NCBI GenBank assembly: GCA_031292465.1
Contig: JARLHB010000062.1
Location: 1 to 31,584 of the forward strand
Origin: Ignavibacteriaceae bacterium
GTDB lineage: Bacteria; Bacteroidota; Ignavibacteria; Ignavibacteriales; Ignavibacteriaceae
Reading direction: 5' to 3'
Length of the DNA stretch: 31,584 bases
Shown here: piece by piece, positions 7,746 through 14,148 of the stretch
Layout of the letters: every line of letters starts with the position of its first letter
Position numbering within the stretch: the stretch's first letter is position 1
Notes under the pieces: generated by a model
What the model was told of the DNA's origin: nothing
Seen by the model: the letters and a program-made list of their open reading frames with translations, nothing else
Databases searched by the model: none
Made by a program: the position numbers and the translations under genes

Positions 7746-7962
7746 ATATTGGTTTGATAGAATAAAATCTTAAATAAATACTATCGTATTTCTGAATATA
7801 GAAAGGATTCGTCTCTTCATATCTGACCTCCCGTAGTTGTGTCTAATAAAAACAAAAACTCAGACTGATAAAACTTATTGTGGATTTTTCCCCTGAAGGA
7901 AATTTCATAATAAGTATAATAATAGTACAAAATAAATTATTAAATATCAAAATAAGAATGGA

Positions 7963-8026
7963 AATAATATTTTAACATGTAATAATATTTTAACATGTAA
8001 TAATATTTTAACATGTAATAATATTT
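7963..8026. repeat. 18-bp tandem repeat, about 3.6 copies
   Basis: The unit AATAATATTTTAACATGT occurs three times without a mismatch (7963-7980, 7981-7998, 7999-8016), followed by ten bases of a fourth copy. It contains the palindrome ACATGT. It is non-coding and lies downstream of ruvC, with no CRISPR-like spacers. Confidence 0.95.
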
Positions 8027-8171
8027 ATGTTATAGTAACATTAGTCACAATTATCTATTATAAAACCTTGTTGTATGTCTGCAATTTAACAAATGTTAAA
8101 AAAGTAAAAATAGACAGGAATGAATCAGCCTAAAAATATGCTTAACGGTTATACGGATTTAATCAGGCGGG

Positions 8172-8711
8172 TTATTTTATAACTCTTTCCGGAAACGCTT
8201 CAACAAACGATTTCCAGTCCTTACTCTTTTTCACAGGGGACTTCATGCGGAAGGCGTGGCAAAGGGCAATGGCAAGCGCATCGCTTTCATCAAAGCGCAT
8301 CCTGGCATCTTTTTTTATGTTTAATATTGTCCTAATCATATAATTAACCTGCTCTTTGGATGCGGCGCCCGTGCCGACAATAGATTTTTTTACTTCTCTC
8401 GGCGAGTATTCGCTTGCTGGTATGTTGTTATGCACTGCTGCAAGTATTGAGACTCCCCGTGCGTAACCTATCTTCATTGCAGACTGTACATTCTTGCCGT
8501 AAAAAGCAGTTTCAATAGAGAATTCATCGGGCTTATAAGTCTTCATAACTTTATCCAGCCCGTCATAAATAAGTTCAAGCTTTTGGGGAATAGTCTTTGT
8601 GGAAGGCAGTTTAATTAAACCGTTAGTAATTAGCGTAAAGTAATTTTTATCATAATTAATTATCCCGAAACCGGTAAAAATGGTTCCGGGATCAACACCC
8701 AGTATAATCAT
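8172..8711 (-). CDS. ruvC: Crossover junction endodeoxyribonuclease RuvC
   Basis: A 179-residue RuvC resolvase with an RNase H-like fold that nicks Holliday junctions symmetrically. The four acidic catalytic positions are present: D7 in ILGVDPGT, E67 in FSIETAF, and D141 and D144 in FDESDALAIAL. The YGKNVQSAMKIGYARGV segment (71-87) is the conserved RuvC core helix region. The length is normal. The ATG at 8711 begins MIILGVDPG, as in the family, with a CAGGG element upstream. yebC ends 59 bases upstream on the same strand, so the two are probably cotranscribed. ruvA, the usual next gene, is displaced to 1999-2580. The C-terminal 25 residues are basic and poorly conserved. Confidence 0.97.
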   Translation of the reverse strand: MIILGVDPGTIFTGFGIINYDKNYFTLITNGLIKLPSTKTIPQKLELIYDGLDKVMKTYKPDEFSIETAFYGKNVQSAMKIGYARGVSILAAVHNNIPASEYSPREVKKSIVGTGAASKEQVNYMIRTILNIKKDARMRFDESDALAIALCHAFRMKSPVKKSKDWKSFVEAFPERVIK

Positions 8712-8770
8712 TTAGCCCTGCGGATGAATATATAAATTACGCCAGGTTCAAAGCAAACCATAGTGTTTAA

Positions 8771-9499
8771 TTAAGCTATATCGAGATCAGCATTTGTATA
8801 TACGTTCTGAACATCCTCGCTGTCTTCAAGCGCTTCAAGCAGCTTTGCAACTTTTTCTGCATCTTCACCAGTAACGGTAATAAAGTTTTTAGCTATCCAT
8901 TGCAGGGACGCATTTTCAATAGTAAGCTTTATATCGATTAATGCTTTCCTTACTGTTTCAAAGGATTCGATGGAAGTTTGAACCATATAAAAATCATCTT
9001 CGGTTTGCAGATCGTCGGCGCCGGCATCAAGGATTATTTCCATTAATTCATCTTCGCTTTTATCCTGCTTCGGAAGGGTAATAACGCCTTTTTTATCGAA
9101 CATCCATGCAACCGAACCGGTTTCTCCCATTCCTCCTCCGCCTTTGCTAAAGAGATGCCTTACTTCCGCAACGGTTCTGTTCTTATTAGTTGTTGCTACT
9201 TCAACTAAAATTGCAACGCCTGCAGGCCCGTAACCCTCGTACATTAACTCGGAATATGTAACTCCCTCTAATTCACCCGTAGCTTTTTTAATTGCCCGTT
9301 CGATATTGTCGGCAGGCATATTTGCAGCTTTGGCGTTGTCAACTGCAAGCCTTAAACGGGGGTTACCAACTGGATCGCCTCCGCCTTCTCTGGCGGCAAT
9401 TGTTATTTCCTTAATTATCTTTGTGAAAGCTTTTCCGCGTTTCGCATCAATAACTGCTTTCTTTCTTTTTGTGGTTGCCCATTTTGAGTGTCCTGACAT
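8771..9499 (-). CDS. yebC: YebC/PmpR family protein (TACO1 family)
   Basis: A 242-residue YebC-family protein of standard length. It starts with the hallmark MSGHSKWATTKRKKA and continues RGKAFTKIIKEI (21-32), NMPADNIERAIKKATG (59-74), YEGYGPAGVAILVEV (86-100) and NKNRTVAEVRHLF (104-116). Family members were long annotated as transcriptional regulators; more recent work ties them to ribosome rescue on difficult proline-rich stretches, so the role is best stated as translation-associated. A clear Shine-Dalgarno (AGGAGAG) sits eight bases before the ATG at 9499. recJ ends 11 bases upstream and ruvC follows, giving a recJ-yebC-ruvC run. It is acidic at the C terminus (DAEKVAKLLEALEDSEDVQ). Confidence 0.97.
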   Translation of the reverse strand: MSGHSKWATTKRKKAVIDAKRGKAFTKIIKEITIAAREGGGDPVGNPRLRLAVDNAKAANMPADNIERAIKKATGELEGVTYSELMYEGYGPAGVAILVEVATTNKNRTVAEVRHLFSKGGGGMGETGSVAWMFDKKGVITLPKQDKSEDELMEIILDAGADDLQTEDDFYMVQTSIESFETVRKALIDIKLTIENASLQWIAKNFITVTGEDAEKVAKLLEALEDSEDVQNVYTNADLDIA

Positions 9500-9510
9500 A
9501 AATGTCTCTC

Positions 9511-11225
9511 CTAATTATTTTCTTTTGCTTTTATATCTTTTAATTTGAATTGTGGAAAAGTTCTTCCATCTCTAACAGTCTTGTCTATGGTGTAAACTAA
9601 ATCAAACGATGAATTAGACCTGATTGTTTCCATATAATCTGCCATATTAAAACCAATAGAATCAAATACTTTATCACAGCCGTTTTGTTTTAAACTCATA
9701 ATTATATGATTCATTCCAACAATCCTTGGCGTATTTACAATCTCTACATCTTCCGACAGAAAAACGGGACGCATATTGCCCGGGCCAAAAGGTGCAAACT
9801 GGTCAATGATTTTTAAAAACTTAGGTGATATTTCCGAAAATTTTAGCTTAGAGTCAATATGTATTTCCGGTAAAAGATCATCCTCGCTCATCGATTCTTT
9901 TACAATCTGATTAAATTTTAATCTAAACTCGTCTATTTTATCAACTTCTACTGCCAATCCTGCTGCTGCCTGATGCCCGCCAAAATGAATAAGCAGGTCT
10001 TCGCACTTTTTTAATGCTTCATAAATATTAAAATTAGAAATGCTTCTGGCCGAACCTTTGGCAATGCCGTCCACTGTTGTAAGCATTATGGTAGGGCGGT
10101 AATATTTTTCAACAAGCCTTGATGCTACAATGCCAATCACGCCGGGATGCCATTTTTCCTGGTGAAGAATAATTGCGGTATCCTCGTTCAGGTCTAAAGA
10201 ATTTTCCACTATCTAAGAGCGCTGTCAAAAGTATCTTCGTCAATTTTTCTTCGCTGATAGTTTTCAGTTTCCAGAACCTGTGCAAGTTCCAGAGCCTGAT
10301 TTTTATCATTTGTTATTAAAAGCTCAACTGCGCGCTGTGCATCGCCTAACCGGCCTACGGCATTAATCCTTGGGGCAATTGTAAATACAATTTGTCCCGA
10401 TGTTAAACTGCCGGGAACCATATTACTGCTTTCAATCAAAGCTTCAACACCGGGGCGAGGATTAGTATTTATCATATTCAGCCCCTCTTTAACAAGAATC
10501 CTGTTTTCATCAACAAGAGGTACAATGTCTGCAGCGCCCGCCATTGCTACAAGGTCAAGATATTGCAGGGGTAAATCCCTTTTTCCGATTCTTTCCGCAA
10601 CACCCTGTGCAAGTTTAAAAGCAACTCCTGCGCCGGAGAGGTATTTAAATGGATAATTGCAGCCTGGTTTTAAGGGGTCAAGAACCGCAAGGGCGGCGGG
10701 GATTTCATCCTTAGGCTGATGATGATCGCATATTATAACATTTATTCCCAACTCATTTGCGTACCTAGTTTCTTCAATAGCAGTTATCCCGCAATCCACA
10801 GTAATTAAGAGCGAAGTCCCTTTGCTTTTCACGTTTTCAATGCCGACACGTGAAAGGCCGTACCCTTCGGTAAGGCGCTGGGGAATATAAAATTCTACAT
10901 TAGCGCCGAGCTCTTTTAAGAAAAGATAAAGTAATGCAGTGGAACATGTGCCGTCCACATCATAATCGCCGTAAATGCAAATAAGATGATTTTCTGTTAA
11001 GGCTTTTATTAAACGGTAAGTGGCTGCTTCCATCCCGTCCATTAAAAAAGGGTCGTTTAATGAATCAAGTGTCGGCCGGAAGAAGGCTTTAGCCTGGTTG
11101 AAATTTTTTATTTTTCTTAAAATAAGTAAGCTGGAAAGAACTTCAGAAATATTTAATGTGTCAGCTAAAGATTTTACTATATAGTTATCCTCAACATCTT
11201 TTATTTTCCAGCGTTTTTTCAACAT
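9511..11225 (-). pseudogene. recJ: Single-strand-specific exonuclease RecJ, coding frame broken at about 10209
   Basis: Two abutting frames together make one RecJ of about 570 residues, the family's usual size. The first (11225 to 10209; 338 codons) has the DHH phosphoesterase motifs: GDYDVDGT (86-93), ITVDCG (141-146), DHH (167-169) and SGAGVAFKL. The second (10209 to 9511) carries the DHHA1 part with HPGVIGIVASRLVEK, GGHQAAAGLAV and the OB-fold region. The first frame ends ...DSALR-TAG; one extra base would fuse it to VENSLDLN... of the second. The stop and a GTG overlap as TAGTG, so translational coupling into two polypeptides is formally possible, but a one-base deletion or assembly error is simpler. 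RecJ degrades ssDNA 5' to 3' in repair and recombination. It is annotated as broken pending read-level confirmation. Confidence 0.85.
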
Positions 11226-11229
11226 AAAA

Positions 11230-11248
11230 AATTATCCAAGAGATAATT
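11230..11248 (-). promoter_or_regulatory. AT-rich hairpin plus U-tract directly before the recJ start codon
   Basis: AATTATC (11230-11236) and GATAATT (11242-11248) form a 7-bp stem with a five-base loop. On the minus strand the stem is followed by a T-run that ends at the recJ ATG (11225). It lies between rnpB and recJ and may end the RNase P RNA transcript or sit in the recJ leader. The stem is weak. Confidence 0.35.
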
Positions 11249-11263
11249 ATAAGAACAAAAAAA

Positions 11264-11729
11264 TAGTTTAGGCTTATAAGCCGAATTTTGTAATCCCGAT
11301 ATAAATCAGGACGGCAGTTATTTGTCTCGTCCCGGCATTACTGCCGGGCTTTAGCGGTCCACCCGGAAATCCATTCTGCAAAAAGCAGTTAATCAAAGCG
11401 AACAACTTTGTCCCGGTAAACCGGGAAGATTCCCATACTTGACCTTGCTTCGGGTGTGGTTTTCCTTGTTCCGGTTAAGTAACCAAAAGTTACATTAACC
11501 AGAATCCCATAGGGACCGGAAATGTTACCATTTCCGCGGTAGGCTCTTACCCTGCCATTTCACCCTTATCCTGAAAAAATCAGGACGGTATATTTTCTGT
11601 GGCACTTTCCGTATGCTCGTTTACCTATTCAAAGATAAACCGGCATCCCGGGTGTTACCCGGCGCCCTGTTCTGCGAAGTTCGGACTTTCCTCCCCGATA
11701 TAATCGGAGCAACTGCCCAGCCTGAACTA
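11264..11729 (-). ncRNA. rnpB: RNase P RNA (bacterial class A)
   Basis: This is the catalytic RNA of RNase P, which matures tRNA 5' ends. On the minus strand the conserved 5' core GGAGGAAAGTCCGAAC is followed by CAGGGCGCCGGGTAACACCC. The 3' core ends AATTCGGCTTATAAGCC. The terminal helix P1 closes well: TAGTTCAGGCT at the 5' end (11729-11719) pairs with AGCCTAAACTA at the 3' end (11274-11264) with one mismatch. A conserved internal GGTAAGAGCCTACCGCGG block is also visible. The length is about 466 nt. A T-run lies immediately after P1 (the A-run at 11254-11263 on plus). The ends were set by P1 and are good to a few bases. Confidence 0.96.
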
Positions 11730-11738
11730 TTTTTTATT

Positions 11739-11766
11739 CAATATTAAGCCGTAATTTTATCTACAA
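11739..11766 (-). promoter_or_regulatory. Candidate Bacteroidota-type promoter of rnpB
   Basis: On the minus strand a TTG (11766-11764) is followed after 17 bases by TAATATTG (11746-11739), one mismatch from the TAnnTTTG -7 box used by Bacteroidota primary sigma factors. The predicted start is about 7 bases further on, where RNase P helix P1 begins. That agreement in position is the main support. Confidence 0.45.
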
Positions 11767-12070
11767 CCTAATCTATTATATCTTTAATTTAAAAAGTTTA
11801 TAAATTATATTATTTCATTGTGGCAAATATAATAAATAACTTTTCGGAAAACATCAGGAAAGTAAAAAGAAGATGGAATTAAAGGTAATATATGAATCAA
11901 TAATAGAAAGGATAGAAAAACCTGAGCTTTATCAAGAAAAGAACGCTATTTTGAGGAAAAATAATAACTTATTTTGAAAAATCCCTTACCTTTCTCGTAC
12001 CGACTTTTGGCCGGTACAAGGCAGTCTTTTATAACTGCATCAGGTATAGAGAAAATTTAATAATTAAGAA
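11767..12070. other. Intergenic tract between rnpB and the zinc-ribbon gene
   Basis: This AT-rich tract holds no established gene. A 34-codon plus-strand frame at 11873-11977 (MELKVIYESIIERIEK...) has a helical Lys/Glu-rich composition and a purine-rich leader (AAAAAGAAG) but no known family; I note it as a weak small-ORF candidate only. Two hairpins lie just after the zinc-ribbon gene on minus: GCAGT/ACTGC (12021-12038) and GTACCG/CGGTAC (11997-12017). The second is followed, 19 bases on, by a short T-run, making a possible 3' end for that operon. Confidence 0.5.
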
Positions 12071-12796
12071 TTAAGCTTCAACAGTCTCAGCAACTTCTGT
12101 AGATACTAAAATTCTACCGCAATATTCACAGAAGAAAAGTTTATTATTTCTTCTTATTTCAAGCTGGCGCTGGGAAGGAACAATATTATGGCATCCCGAG
12201 CAAGCAGAACGCTTAATAGTTGAAACTGCTTTTCCTTTTTTTGCTTTTCTTATACGCATATAAGCTGTATAATCAGGCTTCTTTGTTAAAGCTTCAATTT
12301 CTTTTCTCTTTGCTCTTAACTTTACTTCTTCTTTTTCATTAGCTTTAACAATCTCTTTTAAGTCTGCACCTTTAGATTTAAGCTCTTCTTTAAGCTCATC
12401 CATCTGAGGTACAATTTCTTCGATCTCATCGGTCAGCTTTTTGCTTAAATCAGCAAGCGTATTGTTCTCGGCTTCCAGTTTCGTTATTTGCTCTTCATTA
12501 TGATCAATCTCTTTTGTCAGCGCATCATATTCTTTATTATTCCGAACCTGGTATAACTGAGCTTTGAACTTTTTCTGATTCTCTTTTAGCTTCTCAATTT
12601 CTTCATCGTTTTCTTCTCTCTTTTTAAGGGAATCTTTTTGCTCTTTCTCTTTGGAAGCAATATCGCTTTTCATCGTGGTGATTTTCTCTTCAAGCGCCTG
12701 AACGGCATTGGGAAGGTCTCCGCGAAGTTCCTCTAATTCATCAAGCTGGTCGTCTAAGTTCTGCAACTCGTACAATATTTTTAATCTATCAAACAA
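12071..12796 (-). CDS. Coiled-coil C4-type zinc-ribbon protein (COG1579 family)
   Basis: A 241-residue cytosolic protein. Residues 1-190 are almost continuous coiled coil, rich in Glu and Lys and beginning LYELQNLDDQLDELEELR. The C terminus is a four-cysteine zinc ribbon: C199-SG-C202 and C223-EY-C226, with the IVPSQRQLEI link typical of this family. The molecular function is unsettled; nucleic-acid binding is usually assumed. The start is a TTG at 12796, chosen because a strong AAGGAG Shine-Dalgarno lies ten bases before it and no in-frame ATG gives the family N terminus. The Nif3-like gene ends 14 bases upstream on the same strand. This Nif3/zinc-ribbon pairing is common in bacteria and implies one transcript. 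Confidence 0.92.
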   Translation of the reverse strand: MFDRLKILYELQNLDDQLDELEELRGDLPNAVQALEEKITTMKSDIASKEKEQKDSLKKREENDEEIEKLKENQKKFKAQLYQVRNNKEYDALTKEIDHNEEQITKLEAENNTLADLSKKLTDEIEEIVPQMDELKEELKSKGADLKEIVKANEKEEVKLRAKRKEIEALTKKPDYTAYMRIRKAKKGKAVSTIKRSACSGCHNIVPSQRQLEIRRNNKLFFCEYCGRILVSTEVAETVEA

Positions 12797-12810
12797 TTTA
12801 CTTTTGCTCC

Positions 12811-13923
12811 TTAATTGTTATAAAAAATAATCGGATTTGTTGATCCATTGAATTTAAAAATCTTAATATTTGAATTGTTTATTCCTATAAAATGGGTAAG
12901 CCTTCTTTTCAATTCATTCAGTGAGTGAATTTCGGTTTCATAATGCCCGGCATCCACCAAAAGAATTTTACCCTTTGCGTCATGGAATAAATGATATTTA
13001 ATATCTGCTGTGATGAAAGCATCTGCATTGGCATAGATAGCTTCATTTAATAAATCGCTGCCGGCTCCTCCGCAAACAGCAACTTTTTTAATTTTGTTTT
13101 TAGGGCAGTCCACGTATCTGAAATTTTTTACTTTTATTTGCGTGGAAATGAATTTTAGAAAATCTGTTTTAGATAAAGGGCTTTCAAGCTCTCCAATAGC
13201 CCCCGCTCCGTAATTACCTGAATTTTCAAGGGGATAAATATCGTAAGCGACTTCTTCGTAAGGATGGGATTTAAACAATGCTGCAAGAACTTGTTTTACT
13301 TTCCAGGAGTCAACCAGAACTTCCAGCTTTACCTCATTAACTTTTTCATACTTGCCCATTTCCCCAATAGCAGGATTAGAGTTTGCCGAGCCTTTGAATG
13401 TTCCCGTTCCGCTTGTCCTAAAGCTGCAATTATTATATCCGCCGATTTTACCGCCGCCTGCTTCAAAAATTGCATCCGCAACTTTTTCAATATATTCTGC
13501 CGGAACAAAAACTGCCAGCTTATATTGATTTGATTTTGCGCGGGAAAGAAAATCAATATTTTTCAGCTTTAAAACTTTTGCCAATTCAAAACTAACACCG
13601 CCTTTTGTAAAATCCAGATTAGTATGCGCGGAATATAGAGTGATGTCTTTTTTTATTAGTCGTTCAATTAGCTTTGAATTTTTATCGTTCTGAAGGTCTA
13701 TTCTTTTAAGTGGACTGAAAAGCAGCGGATGATGAGAGACAATTAAATTGCAACCCTTTTTGATGGCATCATCGATAACCTCATTGGTTAATTCAAGACA
13801 GAGAAGGATATTTTTAATTTTCCTATCTACCGAGCCTATTTGTAAACCAACGTTATCTTTTTGCCAGGCTATTTCTTTAGGCGCCCATTCCTCAATATAT
13901 TTTATTATTTCCTTACAGATCAT
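12811..13923 (-). CDS. Nif3-like dinuclear metal centre protein (YqfO/YbgI family), long form
   Basis: A 370-residue Nif3-family protein when started at the ATG at 13923 (MICKEIIKYIEEWAPKEIAWQKDNVGLQIG), which matches the family N terminus. Metal-site elements are SHHPLLFSPLK (about 63-73) and VDAGHYETE near the C terminus. The middle (about 135-240) is the inserted CutA/PII-like domain of the YqfO type: FVPAEYIEKVADAIFEAGGGKIG and FKSHPYEEVAYDIYPLEN. The biochemical role of the family is unsettled; a GTP-cyclohydrolase-I-type-2 label is common but poorly supported. An earlier in-frame ATG (13959) would add MHPDYFGVHFFC, encoded entirely by a terminator-like hairpin, and is less likely. The zinc-ribbon gene follows after 14 bases. 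Confidence 0.93.
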   Translation of the reverse strand: MICKEIIKYIEEWAPKEIAWQKDNVGLQIGSVDRKIKNILLCLELTNEVIDDAIKKGCNLIVSHHPLLFSPLKRIDLQNDKNSKLIERLIKKDITLYSAHTNLDFTKGGVSFELAKVLKLKNIDFLSRAKSNQYKLAVFVPAEYIEKVADAIFEAGGGKIGGYNNCSFRTSGTGTFKGSANSNPAIGEMGKYEKVNEVKLEVLVDSWKVKQVLAALFKSHPYEEVAYDIYPLENSGNYGAGAIGELESPLSKTDFLKFISTQIKVKNFRYVDCPKNKIKKVAVCGGAGSDLLNEAIYANADAFITADIKYHLFHDAKGKILLVDAGHYETEIHSLNELKRRLTHFIGINNSNIKIFKFNGSTNPIIFYNN

Positions 13924-13925
13924 AC

Positions 13926-13959
13926 AAAAAAAATGCACCCCGAAATAATCGGGGTGCAT
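13926..13959 (-). terminator. Perfect intrinsic-terminator hairpin abutting the Nif3-gene start codon
   Basis: On the minus strand an 11-bp perfect stem (arms 13949-13959 and 13933-13943, ATGCACCCCGA on plus) with a five-base loop is followed by a T-run of seven to eight bases, and then by GT and the ATG at 13923. It is the strongest terminator-like structure in the window. It could end the ispG transcript or a short leader RNA, or act as an attenuator for the Nif3/zinc-ribbon operon. Confidence 0.8.
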
Positions 13960-13969
13960 CTTTCAATTT

Positions 13970-14041
13970 TTAATTTCCTAGCTTCTTTGCAGAAGAACTT
14001 TTTGATATAAAAAATATAATTTTTTCTATTTTCGTATCCAT
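13970..14041 (-). CDS. Possible 23-residue leader peptide ahead of the Nif3-gene terminator
   Basis: On the minus strand, ATG at 14041 opens a frame MDTKIEKIIFFISKSSSAKKLGN that stops at 13970, ten bases before the terminator hairpin. A good promoter match (14053-14083) places the predicted start of transcription only a few bases upstream of this ATG, so translation would be nearly leaderless. The Lys/Ser-rich peptide matches nothing I know. The arrangement promoter, short frame, terminator, downstream gene is that of an attenuator. A chance frame is equally possible. Confidence 0.3.
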   Translation of the reverse strand: MDTKIEKIIFFISKSSSAKKLGN

Positions 14042-14052
14042 AATCAAGTTTT

Positions 14053-14083
14053 CAAATATACATTATCGTGCTTTAATTTACAA
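14053..14083 (-). promoter_or_regulatory. Candidate Bacteroidota-type promoter between ispG and the Nif3 gene
   Basis: On minus, TTG (14083-14081), a 20-base spacer, then TATATTTG (14060-14053), an exact TAnnTTTG match. Transcription would start near 14046 and run through the short frame and the terminator towards the Nif3 gene. Confidence 0.5.
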
Positions 14084-14148
14084 TAATTCTATCAAACATT
14101 CTAAAAAAACTTCTATTTTTTTTGTGATTTGAAGTACTGTATATGATA

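Larger units (their letters stand above)
7600..8171. other. 572-base gene-free tract between a T9SS gene and ruvC
   Basis: The tract contains a degraded T9SS tail (7649-7745) and an 18-bp tandem repeat (7963-8026). On the minus strand at about 7830 there is a good Shine-Dalgarno (GGGAGGTCAG) followed by an ATG, but the frame stops after 16 codons. This may be a start signal left over from a decayed gene. I see no intact gene. Confidence 0.7.

Noticed and set aside
7963..8026. Possible CRISPR-like array
   Set aside because: The 18-bp units are directly contiguous with no spacers, so it is a simple tandem repeat.
10109..10309. 66-codon minus-strand frame across the recJ break
   Set aside because: It is the third frame of recJ. 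Its translation has no similarity to RecJ, and the break is repaired by joining the other two frames.
13329..13556. 75-codon minus-strand frame inside the Nif3-like gene
   Set aside because: It is a shifted frame of the well-conserved Nif3-like inserted domain on the same strand.
13924..13959. Start of the Nif3-like gene at the ATG at 13959
   Set aside because: The added 12 residues are encoded by a perfect terminator hairpin, and the family N terminus begins at the next ATG (13923).
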